A model generated the notes under the pieces. The model worked only from the letters and a program-made list of their open reading frames with translations, did not search any database and had not been told where the DNA came from. This document shows positions 7,572 to 15,696 of a stretch of 39,413 nucleotides of DNA, one piece after another. The translations under genes were made by a program, and so were the position numbers. This DNA comes from an uncultured Flavobacteriales bacterium. Lineage in GTDB: Bacteria; Bacteroidota; Bacteroidia; Flavobacteriales_D; Crocinitomicaceae. The first letter of the stretch is position 1. Each line of letters starts with the position of its first letter. The stretch spans positions 1 through 39,413 of the forward strand of contig CAJQJL010000056.1 in NCBI GenBank assembly GCA_905478665.1, read 5' to 3'.

Positions 7572-9380
7572 ATGTCAGACACCAATATCGAGAAAACCAA
7601 TTACGGAGCGCTCACAACATTAACCACTGTCTTCTTCTTCTGGGGTTTCATAGCCGCTGGAAATAGTGTCTTCATCCCTTTTTGTAAAAACTATTTTGAT
7701 CTCGATCAATTTCAAAGTCAGCTCATTGATTTTGCTTTTTATGGCGCCTATTATTTGGGTGCGTTGGCACTTTTTATTTTTGGTTCTGCATACAGAAAAG
7801 ACCTTGTAGGTTCGTGGGGGTACAAGAAAAGTATTGTGTACGGATTGTTGTTTTCGGCGCTCGGCGCTGGAGCCATGATTGTATCGGTATACGCAAATGT
7901 TTTCGCTGGAATGCTTCTTGGACTTTTCATTGTTGCCTTAGGGTTCTCCTTACAACAAACATCGGCAAACCCCTTTATGATTTCCCTTGGAGATGAGTCG
8001 ACTGGAAGTAATCGGATCAATCTAGGTGGCGGAATAAATAGCTTGGGTACCACCGTTGGTCCATTAATCGTAGCGTTGGCACTCTTTGGATCGGCAGCCT
8101 CTTTGAGTGATGAAATGATACAGTCTCTCGAATTATCTAAGGTAATTATTCTCTACGCCTGCGTTGGAGCATTGTTTCTCGGGATAGCCGCTTTATTTGG
8201 TTTTTCGAAAAAAGTTCCTGCTGGGATAAATGTAGAAAAGCCTGAAAAAGCAAAAAAAGCAATGGTTACTTTATTGGTGATTACTGGACTCTTGATCACC
8301 TGTTTTGCTCCAGTATTTAACAGTTACCGAAGTGACGATGCAAAGCTCGTAGAGCAAAACGAGGATCGCATTGATGTTTTAACGGATAAGTTTGAGGACT
8401 ATACACTTAAACACGAAATTGTACCTGCAGACTCAGTTGCGGATTTCACCTATGACGAGAAGCTAATTAGCAGTTTATTTCCTGAGGAATTGGAAGAGTC
8501 AAAATCCCTGTTAGCAGTCAATAAGTCGAAAATGACAAAATTAGAGCAATGGAGAATGGCTTGGCTAACTGGTGGGCTGCTTGTCATTTTAGCAGGACTA
8601 TTATTTGCCTACTGGAAAGGTTCAAAACAAAAAGAAGGATGGGGTGCTATGCAATATCCGCAGCTTACGCTGGGGATGCTCGCCATATTTGTGTACGTCG
8701 GCGTTGAGGTAACCATCGGTAGTAACTTATCAGAATTATTAAAGCAGAAAAATTTTGGCGGCCTCGAGGCTTCAGAGGTTGCGCCCTATATTGCCATGTT
8801 CTGGGGTAGTTTGATGATAGGCCGTTGGTCGGGTGCAATCAACGCATTCGAAATGAAAAATCAGACGAAACAACTATTACGGTTTGTTGTTCCACTCATC
8901 GCTTTTGGAATTGTACTAGCCTTGACATACTTCTCTGGATATGATATTCAACCACTGTACTGGTATACAGTATGTGTACTCATCCAAATTGTTGCATTCT
9001 ATATTACCAATGATAAACCAGCACTAACACTAGGTGTTTTTGGTATGCTTGGGGCGATTGCAACAGTAATTGGACTCATGACTTCTGGCATCGTTGCTAT
9101 CTATGCATTTTTAAGTGCTGGACTGTTTTGTTCCATTATGTGGCCATGTATTTTCTCACTTTCTCTGGCTGGACTTGGGAAATACAAGACACAAGGTTCT
9201 GCCTTTTTGGTGATGATGATTTTAGGTGGAGGTATCATTCCTCCTATTCAAGGAAAACTCTCTGATATTATCGGAATTCAGCCTTCCTTTTTCGTCGGAA
9301 CAATTTGCTTTATTTATTTAGCATTCTTTGCCATTTACGTAAGACGACTTTTAAAACAACAAGGTGTGAATTTTGAATAG
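7572..9380 (+). CDS. FHS (FucP-like) MFS transporter with a large central insertion
   Basis: This 602-residue inner-membrane transporter of the major facilitator superfamily resembles the FHS family (fucose and other sugar:H+ symporters). FFFWGFIAAGNSVFIP, LGFSLQQTSANPF and VEVTIGS are FHS-type motifs. It is much longer than FucP (about 440 residues). An extra hydrophobic segment at about 231-248, a charged soluble stretch at about 250-327 and another helix at about 330-347 split the two halves. Such insertions occur in some Bacteroidota 'sugar MFS' proteins, and their role is not known to me. Its position between the hydroxyproline regulator and a secreted protease suggests uptake of hydroxyproline, a peptide-derived compound or a sugar. 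The substrate is undetermined. Confidence 0.8.
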   Translation: MSDTNIEKTNYGALTTLTTVFFFWGFIAAGNSVFIPFCKNYFDLDQFQSQLIDFAFYGAYYLGALALFIFGSAYRKDLVGSWGYKKSIVYGLLFSALGAGAMIVSVYANVFAGMLLGLFIVALGFSLQQTSANPFMISLGDESTGSNRINLGGGINSLGTTVGPLIVALALFGSAASLSDEMIQSLELSKVIILYACVGALFLGIAALFGFSKKVPAGINVEKPEKAKKAMVTLLVITGLLITCFAPVFNSYRSDDAKLVEQNEDRIDVLTDKFEDYTLKHEIVPADSVADFTYDEKLISSLFPEELEESKSLLAVNKSKMTKLEQWRMAWLTGGLLVILAGLLFAYWKGSKQKEGWGAMQYPQLTLGMLAIFVYVGVEVTIGSNLSELLKQKNFGGLEASEVAPYIAMFWGSLMIGRWSGAINAFEMKNQTKQLLRFVVPLIAFGIVLALTYFSGYDIQPLYWYTVCVLIQIVAFYITNDKPALTLGVFGMLGAIATVIGLMTSGIVAIYAFLSAGLFCSIMWPCIFSLSLAGLGKYKTQGSAFLVMMILGGGIIPPIQGKLSDIIGIQPSFFVGTICFIYLAFFAIYVRRLLKQQGVNFE

Positions 9381-11439
9381 ACCCCTGACTCATATAGGTA
9401 CTCTTGTCCTTTTGTTTCTTCCATTTTTTGGAAACACTCAAGATATGGAAGGAATGGCGAAACATGCCAAGCGCTTTGTTCAATACTGTTCCGATTATCA
9501 TATCAAACCGCGCAAACTCGATGACACTTTTGGGCAAGATGTTCATCAACGTTTAATCAATTATGTGGACGAAGGGAAACTTATTTTTCGAACAGAAGAT
9601 CTGAGGTTATTGGAAGCTGCTGCCGATTCTCTAGACAACGATATTAAAGACAAAAAATTCAGGTATGCCGAATTGTTAATTGAAACCATTAAAAGCCGTG
9701 CTAAGACAATCTCCAAATTTACCGATGAATTTTTAGCCAGTGATTTTGATGTTTACGGAAATGCCCAAGATTTGGATCTCGAATATACCTCTTTTGCCAA
9801 AGATGAGGCAGAAATTGAACAGCGATGGAGAAAAGTTATTCTTGAAGCAACTCAACTGGAAATTTTAAGTGTTGTAGATCGGAAAGGTGCTTTGGACAAG
9901 ACGGAAGTGAAGGCTGTAATTAAAGACGCCAAGCAAAAAATTAAGGGGAATTATACGGATTATTTTGAATCACTGGCGGATCTCGAAACTTATTTTGAAC
10001 TCATCTATATCAATGCTATAGCGTTGGTCTACGATCCACACTCAAGCTATTTTAACGAAGAACTTAGCGAGGAATATTCTGAAGAACTGACCTCCAGTCA
10101 ATTTATTTTTGGAATTACCTATCGTCAAACCCTAAATGGAGAGATTGAAATTACTGAAATTGCGCCTGGCAGTTCTGCATGGTTCTCAGATGATGTGAAT
10201 GAAAACGACATTATATTATCTATCACCTCATCAACAGGTCAAACTATTGATGGCAAGAATGTAGAAATTGGTGATATTTCTGACTTCTTTTCAGCCTTGG
10301 ACACAGATAGCATTTCACTTGAATTAAGAACAGATGAAGGCTCCAAAAAGGTTGAGTTGGTTCGAAGAAAAGTATACAGTGATAATGACATAATAAAGTC
10401 AGCACTGCTCAAAGGAGAAAAGAACATCGGCTATATTTCACTCCCTGATTTCTATGCAAACTGGACAGATACCACGATGCTTGGTTGTGCAAATGACGTT
10501 GCCAAATCATTGTTGAAATTGAAAAAAGCAGGCATGGATGGTCTTATTTTGGATCTCCGAAACAATGGTGGCGGATCACTCTCCGAAGCAGTCGATCTCG
10601 TTGGGATTTTCATCAATTATGGCCCTGTTATTCTTTTGGAAGATCAACAAGGCGACGTTGTTTCATTAAAGGATTACAATAAGGGATCTATTTATCGTGG
10701 ACCGCTCATTGTCCTTGTGAATTCAGAATCTGCTTCCGCCTCAGAAATTGTTGCTGGCACATTGCAAGACTACAATCGTGCGCTCATTGTCGGACAGCAA
10801 TCATTTGGTAAAGCCACGGGACAATCAATGTTTCCACTTGATCCAAAAATGGAATATTTTGCTGGTGTTTCCGCCGAAGATCCATCTTGGGGATATGCCA
10901 AAACAACGGACGTTGGACTTTATCGACTGCGCAAAAGTTCAGCCCAACAAAAGGGAATTACGCCAGACGTGATCACCCCTCATTTCTCACCATATCCACC
11001 TGAATACGAACGTGATCAACCGCATGCTATTGCGCTTGACAGCGTTCAGAAAAAGATTTATTACACGCCAAAACCAACAATAAATACCAGTGCTTTAAGC
11101 AGTTGGTACGCTTCTCAACCAAAGGAAACCCTTATTTCGATGAAGGAACTTATTGCTGGCCTAAAACGAGTGAACAATGAACTGGAAGAAAGTCTGAGTT
11201 TAGAAAAATCGCATAAGCTTTATCAACAAATTGAAGACCTTGGAGATCGGTATGAAGAAGCACTGGATCAGTATGCTTTTTTATACGAGGCAGAGTCTTT
11301 TCAATTCGAAGAATCAGTTATCCAAATGTCGCCTTATTTGAGTACTTATAATGCTGCCTTTATCAAGCGTCTAGGAAGAGATGCCGAGCTGAATGAAGCT
11401 TATAAAATCATGGGGAGGCTAATTGAATTGCAGCAATAA
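9373..11439 (+). CDS. Exported S41-family (tail-specific/CtpA-like) serine protease with PDZ-like domain
   Basis: This 688-residue protease has the Ser-Lys dyad of C-terminal processing peptidases: S455 in SASASEIVAGTLQDYNRA and K480 in SFGKATGQ, spaced 25 residues as in CtpA and Tsp. It has a signal peptide (residues 1-23, LVLLFLPFFGNTQ), a helical N-terminal region (about 25-235), a PDZ-like domain (about 243-330, FGITYRQTLNG to VELVRRKV), the S41 core (about 350-530, LDLRNNGGGS) and a C-terminal helical tail. The start is a TTG codon at 9373 overlapping the transporter stop by 8 bp. It is chosen because it gives the signal peptide, which the first in-frame ATG would remove. It acts in the envelope. 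The overlap with the transporter gene implies translational coupling. Confidence 0.88.
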   Translation: MNRPLTHIGTLVLLFLPFFGNTQDMEGMAKHAKRFVQYCSDYHIKPRKLDDTFGQDVHQRLINYVDEGKLIFRTEDLRLLEAAADSLDNDIKDKKFRYAELLIETIKSRAKTISKFTDEFLASDFDVYGNAQDLDLEYTSFAKDEAEIEQRWRKVILEATQLEILSVVDRKGALDKTEVKAVIKDAKQKIKGNYTDYFESLADLETYFELIYINAIALVYDPHSSYFNEELSEEYSEELTSSQFIFGITYRQTLNGEIEITEIAPGSSAWFSDDVNENDIILSITSSTGQTIDGKNVEIGDISDFFSALDTDSISLELRTDEGSKKVELVRRKVYSDNDIIKSALLKGEKNIGYISLPDFYANWTDTTMLGCANDVAKSLLKLKKAGMDGLILDLRNNGGGSLSEAVDLVGIFINYGPVILLEDQQGDVVSLKDYNKGSIYRGPLIVLVNSESASASEIVAGTLQDYNRALIVGQQSFGKATGQSMFPLDPKMEYFAGVSAEDPSWGYAKTTDVGLYRLRKSSAQQKGITPDVITPHFSPYPPEYERDQPHAIALDSVQKKIYYTPKPTINTSALSSWYASQPKETLISMKELIAGLKRVNNELEESLSLEKSHKLYQQIEDLGDRYEEALDQYAFLYEAESFQFEESVIQMSPYLSTYNAAFIKRLGRDAELNEAYKIMGRLIELQQ

Positions 11440-11466
11440 TAGCTACATTTAACTAAAACGTAAATT

Positions 11467-12498
11467 ATGAAACACCTACTCCTTCTTGTAACACTCTCTG
11501 TTTCAATGAGTGGCTTTGCACAAAACACAGCAAACGCTGGAGAATACATGGATTATTTTTCTTCTGAATATCTAAAAATACAGGAAGATATGTGGGATTA
11601 TACGCGCTCTGTTTCTCATGGAAGAAGTGCCCGAAATGTTGAGAAAAGAAGAGCAGAATTAATTCAATCAACAGGTAGTGCGTTGAACAGAGCTAAGCGT
11701 GCGAAGGATTTTAACGGTGATGGCCGTTACCGCGATTCGGTAGTTCATTACTTCTTTCTAATTGACGTAGTTCTGCAAGAAGATTATGCCAAAATACTCG
11801 ATATGGAAGCAGTTTCGGAACAATCTTATGATGCGATGGAAGCTTATTTATTGGCTAGAGAAATGGCTAGTGATAAATTGAAAGAAGCTGGAGAAATGAT
11901 CACAAGAGAGCACAGGCTATTTGCAGAATCTAATGATATTACCATTATTGAAAGCGAGTCTAAACTTGATCAAAAAATGGAAATTGCCAATTTGGTATAT
12001 GACCATTACAATGAAGTCTATTTGATTTTCTTTAAATCATATAAGCAGGAGAGCTATCTCCTTGACGCAATCAGTAGAAATGATGTGAGTGCAATTGAAC
12101 AAAATCGAAATGCACTGCTTGAAGCCACCGAAGAAGGATTGACAAAGCTGTCAAGTGTACAGAAATATGAAGGAGATCCTGGGATGATCACTGCTACACG
12201 TCAACTATTCAACTTTTATAAACGTGAAGCTGATGATGATGTTGATGCCGTGCTTCATTACCTAGAGACCAACGAACGTTTTATGAAGATCAAAGAAGCT
12301 TTCGATCAGAAGAAGCCAAAGAATAGAACTCAGGAGGATGTCGATCAGTTCAACAATGGTGTGAATGAAATGAATGACGCAGCAACGAAGTACAACAATG
12401 CAACTGAAGATTCGAACAAGCAACGGGGAGAACTTATTGACAGTTGGAATAAAGCTGCTGAAAAATTCACCAATCGTCACGTGCCGAAGGGGAAGTAA
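11467..12498 (+). CDS. Exported all-helical protein of unknown function
   Basis: This 343-residue protein has a clear signal peptide (MKHLLLLVTLSVSMSGFAQ, cleavage near residue 19) and no lipobox Cys, so it is probably periplasmic or secreted. The remainder is charged and helical, with runs of Glu/Lys, few Gly or Pro and no visible enzymatic motif. The size and helical composition recall the 'LIC11966 family surface protein' group seen in Bacteroidota and Leptospira, but that is only an impression. It follows the S41 protease gene by 27 bp and ends 12 bp before the chimeric injection-system fragment, so it may share a transcript with either. Confidence 0.65.
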   Translation: MKHLLLLVTLSVSMSGFAQNTANAGEYMDYFSSEYLKIQEDMWDYTRSVSHGRSARNVEKRRAELIQSTGSALNRAKRAKDFNGDGRYRDSVVHYFFLIDVVLQEDYAKILDMEAVSEQSYDAMEAYLLAREMASDKLKEAGEMITREHRLFAESNDITIIESESKLDQKMEIANLVYDHYNEVYLIFFKSYKQESYLLDAISRNDVSAIEQNRNALLEATEEGLTKLSSVQKYEGDPGMITATRQLFNFYKREADDDVDAVLHYLETNERFMKIKEAFDQKKPKNRTQEDVDQFNNGVNEMNDAATKYNNATEDSNKQRGELIDSWNKAAEKFTNRHVPKGK

Positions 12499-12510
12499 AA
12501 TATAGACACT

Positions 12511-12762
12511 ATGGCTATTTTAAATCTTCAAACTCCAGGCGTTTATATTCAAGAACTAAAGGGCGATACCAATCCAGCAGCAAAAAAATACAAGCCCTTG
12601 GTGCAGGCTCAGCAGTACAGTTCACTTCCTTCGTTTTGCCAGAAAGTTTGGGACAATGATGCGAACTATATTCAATTAGCGCGATACAATCAACTCAACA
12701 AATTCAGGAATTTAAAGCCAAGTGTTCAACTTGTTTTTCCACCAATAATAGATCCTAAATAA
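12511..12762 (+). pseudogene. Chimeric eCIS fragment: sheath N-terminus fused to LysM C-terminus
   Basis: This 83-residue ORF joins two unrelated eCIS pieces. Residues 1-16 (MAILNLQTPGVYIQEL) are a sheath-protein start, matching SPGVYIDEI of the sheath encoded at 15697. Residues 24-83 match the C-terminal LysM part of the hub protein encoded at 18415: CQKVWDND against CNDVWNDS, LNKFRNLK identical, VFPPIID against IFPPIIQ. The missing stretch corresponds to the sheath body, both tubes, DUF5908 and the hub's main domain. The next DNA (12763-12833) aligns with the VgrG start, in the same order as the intact locus. I read it as a deletion scar of a second eCIS locus. The ORF is intact, so expression as a small protein is possible. 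Confidence 0.75.
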
Positions 12763-12833
12763 AATCAGAAACCCTTTCAAAAAGGAAGGTATAAGGTCAT
12801 TTTTACGTTTCCGTCAATGGACCAACTATTCAC
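12763..12833 (+). pseudogene. Remnant of a VgrG gene 5' end
   Basis: This stretch aligns base for base with the start of the intact VgrG gene. 12801-12831 corresponds to 19131-19161 with about 26 of 30 positions identical around CCGTCAATGGACCAACTATT against CCGTCGATGGATCAACTATT. Weaker similarity extends back through AAATCAG (where the functional gene has the ATG start in ATGTCAG) into the LysM stop region. The start codon is lost and at least one single-base insertion breaks the frame, so it is non-coding. Similarity stops near 12833, the second boundary of the scar. Confidence 0.75.
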
Positions 12834-12840
12834 TTAAGCA

Positions 12841-12877
12841 TTATCGTGAACCTCTAATTTTGTGAGGTTTACGATAA
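12841..12877. repeat. 14-bp inverted repeat (hairpin) after the VgrG remnant
   Basis: TTATCGTGAACCTC (12841-12854) pairs with GAGGTTTACGATAA (12864-12877) with one G-T wobble and a 9-nt loop. No T tract follows on either strand, so it is more likely an operator, a recombination-related palindrome or an mRNA hairpin than a terminator. It begins 8 bp after detectable VgrG homology ends. Confidence 0.7.
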
Positions 12878-12880
12878 AAT

Positions 12881-12912
12881 AATCAGGTATTTATCTCGAA
12901 AAAATCAGGTAT
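12881..12912. promoter_or_regulatory. Paired direct repeats AATCAGGTAT, 22 bp apart
   Basis: AATCAGGTAT occurs at 12881-12890 and again at 12903-12912, a 22-bp period close to two turns of the helix, which is typical of tandem sites for a dimeric regulator. The first copy extends to the 12-mer AATCAGGTATTT, which occurs exactly at 1080-1091 as well. The pair lies 211 bp before the regulator's preferred start. Function is inferred from layout only. Confidence 0.4.
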
Positions 12913-13122
12913 AAATACTCACCTCTAAATAAATTAAAACGCCTATATTGCCCCCCATCATTTTCTCAAGAGATATGAAAATGGTGTAACTAACTGCTTG
13001 CTTTAAAACAGAATTTTGCCTAGGAATACGGAGCGGAGCTCTTGTTGTTGCTGGACGATTTTATTGGTCATCCATTTAATTCTTGATTCAAGCTAAGCCG
13101 GCATAGATTATTGCTAAAAACA

Positions 13123-14007
13123 ATGACGGAAAAATTAGTGCTTATCGCATGTGACAATCTGGCTAACATCTCATCTGTGATGCATTGTCTACGCAGTATT
13201 GCTTCTTTTCAAGTTAACATCATATCATCGACCAGGGTTTCAGATGCGATTCAGATTACGCGCTCATTGAATCCGGCAGTGGTCATCTTGGGTTTCAAAA
13301 ACAGTGCACGAACATTAGAAGATTTCAATCTTTCCATCAATAATCTGGATATTCCAATTGTCTGTCTTAAACGCAATAATGAGCAACTTCTAATCAACTC
13401 AACTAAAAACAAAGTTTTCTTCACACACCCAATTGAACATTTAGGAAACGGAGAATCCATAAGTTTGACTGTTCGGTCCATTCTTCATTTGAAAGAATAC
13501 TCTAGCCTCAACAATGCAACTAATTCCAAGGCTCGTCAACCAGAACTTCAGCGAAAAGAAAGTCATCGAACCTTGAGTAAATATGTCATGGAAATTGATC
13601 AAAAGACAAAGTTACTGGCGAGTATTAAAAATCGGGTTTCAGAATTATTCCCTTATGTCAATGACCCTACAAGGGTAGAATTAATATCAATAGCCAATTC
13701 CATTAAGTTAGGGGTGAACAATGATAAGATGTGGAATGATTTTGCACTGTACTATGAAAAAATTGATCCTGGATTCATATCATCTCTTTCAAAAAAACAT
13801 CCCGACCTTACCACCAAGGATCTTAAATATTGCTGCTATTTAAAAATGAATCTTTCGAATGATGATATCCGCAATCTGCTCGGCATCAATCAGGAAAGTG
13901 TGCGAACGCATAAATACCGATTAAAAAAGAAATTATTTCTTCCCAAGGAACAAAAACTCGGGTTGTATGTTCACTCTTTTGGAGATTCAAATCGGATTCA
14001 ATTGTAA
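13123..14007 (+). CDS. LuxR-type HTH regulator with a degenerate receiver domain
   Basis: This 294-residue DNA-binding protein has an N-terminal receiver-like fold (about 3-120) and a C-terminal LuxR-like HTH (about 220-285; LTTKDLKYCCYLKMNLSNDD, then VRTHKYRLKKKL), joined by a basic helical linker. The receiver lacks the phospho-acceptor Asp: strand 3 reads PAVVILGFKN with Gly57 where Asp is expected, although the early acidic residue in ACDN remains. It is therefore probably not controlled by a histidine kinase in the usual way. ATG 13123 is preferred over an in-frame TTG four codons earlier. It lies directly upstream of the eCIS operon on the same strand, so it is the natural candidate for its control, which is inference. 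Confidence 0.8.
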   Translation: MTEKLVLIACDNLANISSVMHCLRSIASFQVNIISSTRVSDAIQITRSLNPAVVILGFKNSARTLEDFNLSINNLDIPIVCLKRNNEQLLINSTKNKVFFTHPIEHLGNGESISLTVRSILHLKEYSSLNNATNSKARQPELQRKESHRTLSKYVMEIDQKTKLLASIKNRVSELFPYVNDPTRVELISIANSIKLGVNNDKMWNDFALYYEKIDPGFISSLSKKHPDLTTKDLKYCCYLKMNLSNDDIRNLLGINQESVRTHKYRLKKKLFLPKEQKLGLYVHSFGDSNRIQL

Positions 14008-14263
14008 TCGACTTCACCAGCCAGAATAATTCTCTAAATTTGTCTCAACAGGACATTTTCTCTTTATGGGGCAATCCCAAATGTCTACGTTTTGTCTATG
14101 TTTTTTTATAAACAATGATCTGTGTGCATGATTAGTCTATTTGCTATGTCTAAATTAGTATCATCACTTTCCTAATTTTATCATTGAAGTACAACCTCAA
14201 CCAATTCACGAAAAATTCCCACAAAGGAATACGAGCAGGTTTGGTCGCGGGAAACTCACCACT
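14008..14263 (+). promoter_or_regulatory. Leader region upstream of the eCIS operon
   Basis: This 256-bp AT-rich stretch without a gene must contain the promoter of the eCIS operon if that is not read through from the regulator. TAAATTTG at 14035-14042 matches the -7 consensus TAnnTTTG exactly, but there is no good -33 TTG at the right distance, and it would leave a 5' UTR of over 200 bases. No terminator is visible after the regulator gene, so read-through is possible. Confidence 0.35.
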
Positions 14264-14833
14264 ATGATAAAAAAAGCGTTGCGTTTTACGAATGATTCCC
14301 TTGATCAATATCTAAAGAATAGATTCGGTCTTGACGAGGGCAAAGTGCACCTCAACACAATAATCAACCCTGATGGGTCTATCCCTCAAATTAATCAAAA
14401 TAAGGTCGTAATTTCATTGATCAACATAGAGAAGGAAACACTACGACCATTTTATTCACACAATCAAAAATTGAGCAACGGACAATTTTCGGACGTTAAC
14501 CCAAGTGAAAAATACAATCTCGACATACTGCTTACATCGAATTTCGATGACTACGACGAAACATTAAAATTTCTCAATTCAGCCATTCAGTTTTTTCAAG
14601 TAAACAATGTAATGGATTCCAATACCTCTTCCGTTTTTCCCAGTGAATTAACTAAACTCGAATATGAAATTGAAAAAATCTCTTACCACGAGATGCATAA
14701 TTTATGGAGCGCTATGGGCGCCAAATATCAGCCTTCTGTTATCTACAAAGTTCGTTTGATCACCATTCAAGCTAACGAGACAGAAGGGTTTGTTACCGCA
14801 GTTAATCAAACTTCAAACACTGTTGAATCATGA
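14264..14833 (+). CDS. DUF4255 protein, eCIS tail terminator/cap (Afp16/Pvc16-like)
   Basis: This 189-residue protein belongs to the DUF4255 family, whose members (Pvc16, Afp16) cap the distal end of the tube and sheath and stop polymerisation in contractile injection systems. The family pattern is visible: an N-terminal helical start (ALRFTNDSLDQYLKNRFG), a central strand VVISLINIEKETLRP, PSEKYNLDILLTSNFDDYDE, and FLNSAIQFFQ followed by a LEYEIEKISYHEMHNLWSAM core. It is the first gene of the eCIS operon, as in other Bacteroidota loci, and overlaps the next gene by 4 bp (ATGA). Confidence 0.87.
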   Translation: MIKKALRFTNDSLDQYLKNRFGLDEGKVHLNTIINPDGSIPQINQNKVVISLINIEKETLRPFYSHNQKLSNGQFSDVNPSEKYNLDILLTSNFDDYDETLKFLNSAIQFFQVNNVMDSNTSSVFPSELTKLEYEIEKISYHEMHNLWSAMGAKYQPSVIYKVRLITIQANETEGFVTAVNQTSNTVES

Positions 14834-15666
14834 TGAATGCGAACTATAAATTAGTCTTTACAGTAACAGTGAAGCACACATTTTTCCAAGGGGATATATG
14901 CAATTGTCTTTTATTCAGCCCATCAACTGATACTGAAAGCTTATTTAAGCGCTTTGGTTTTAAAATACATAGCCGGAACGATGGTTTCGATCTCTATACA
15001 ACGAATGATTCTATTGAAGACTACATAAATTATATTCAATCATCCACAGGTAAAAGTGGTTTTGATTTTCAAATTCAGACGACCAATCCTGATTTTGTAC
15101 TTTTCACAGATCTTCCAGTCAATTGGCTGGGACAAATTCTTTATTCGAATAGCGACCCTTTGAATCAACTGAAAGATGAAACAGTGATCCTAAATCAAAC
15201 GCTTTCTGAAGATTCAAGTACAAATATTGGAGCTTTAAACATACAATTCGCAGACCTTATAAAAGGAAACAAACCAAGTCAAGAAATTAACTATCAAATA
15301 AACTTTGAGGCTCGACCTACTCAATGGCAATATTATGTAGTAAATAAAAGTAAGGTTCTTCTTGACAACCCTTCAATTACCGGAAAATCTAAAATTGCTT
15401 TTGCTGGACCGTCAAATGTCACCTTGCCTACCAATGAAGAGGCATTACTATTTACTAGTGAAACGTTGATTCCGCTCTCTGAAATCGCAGTAAATAATTT
15501 CGACCTTGCAAACAATCCAGCTGCAATACAAAACGACAAATTAAAAACAAAAGCGAACCCCAAAATAGTATTTAAAGGGCTCCCAAATGCCAATCCTAGT
15601 CACTTCGGAATCTTTTCTGAAAATGGCATCGATTGCATGTCATCACCAATGTATATATATCTATAA
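14830..15666 (+). CDS. Orphan protein between eCIS cap and sheath
   Basis: This 278-residue protein has no family I can name. It starts on ATG 14830, overlapping the DUF4255 stop by 4 bp. A second in-frame Met follows directly. Composition suggests mixed beta structure: an N-terminal part (KLVFTVTVKHTFFQGDICNC to about 95) and a later part with short strands ending ...SSPMYIYL. There is no signal peptide or membrane segment. In my recollection, proteins with this type of N-terminus accompany DUF4255 and sheath genes in several Bacteroidota eCIS loci, so it is probably a structural or assembly component acting at the cap/sheath end. Nothing in it suggests an enzyme. Confidence 0.7.
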   Translation: MMNANYKLVFTVTVKHTFFQGDICNCLLFSPSTDTESLFKRFGFKIHSRNDGFDLYTTNDSIEDYINYIQSSTGKSGFDFQIQTTNPDFVLFTDLPVNWLGQILYSNSDPLNQLKDETVILNQTLSEDSSTNIGALNIQFADLIKGNKPSQEINYQINFEARPTQWQYYVVNKSKVLLDNPSITGKSKIAFAGPSNVTLPTNEEALLFTSETLIPLSEIAVNNFDLANNPAAIQNDKLKTKANPKIVFKGLPNANPSHFGIFSENGIDCMSSPMYIYL

Positions 15667-15696
15667 GTCAACATAAAAACAAATAATGAGAAATCT

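Larger units (their letters stand above)
12763..13122. other. 360-bp gene-free stretch between eCIS scar and regulator
   Basis: No coding sequence was found here. It holds the VgrG remnant (to 12833), a hairpin (12841-12877), paired direct repeats (12881-12912), and about 210 bp of AT-rich DNA (12913-13122) interrupted by a GC-richer patch near 13020-13045. The regulator's promoter should lie here, but no full -33/-7 pair was convincing. Confidence 0.6.
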
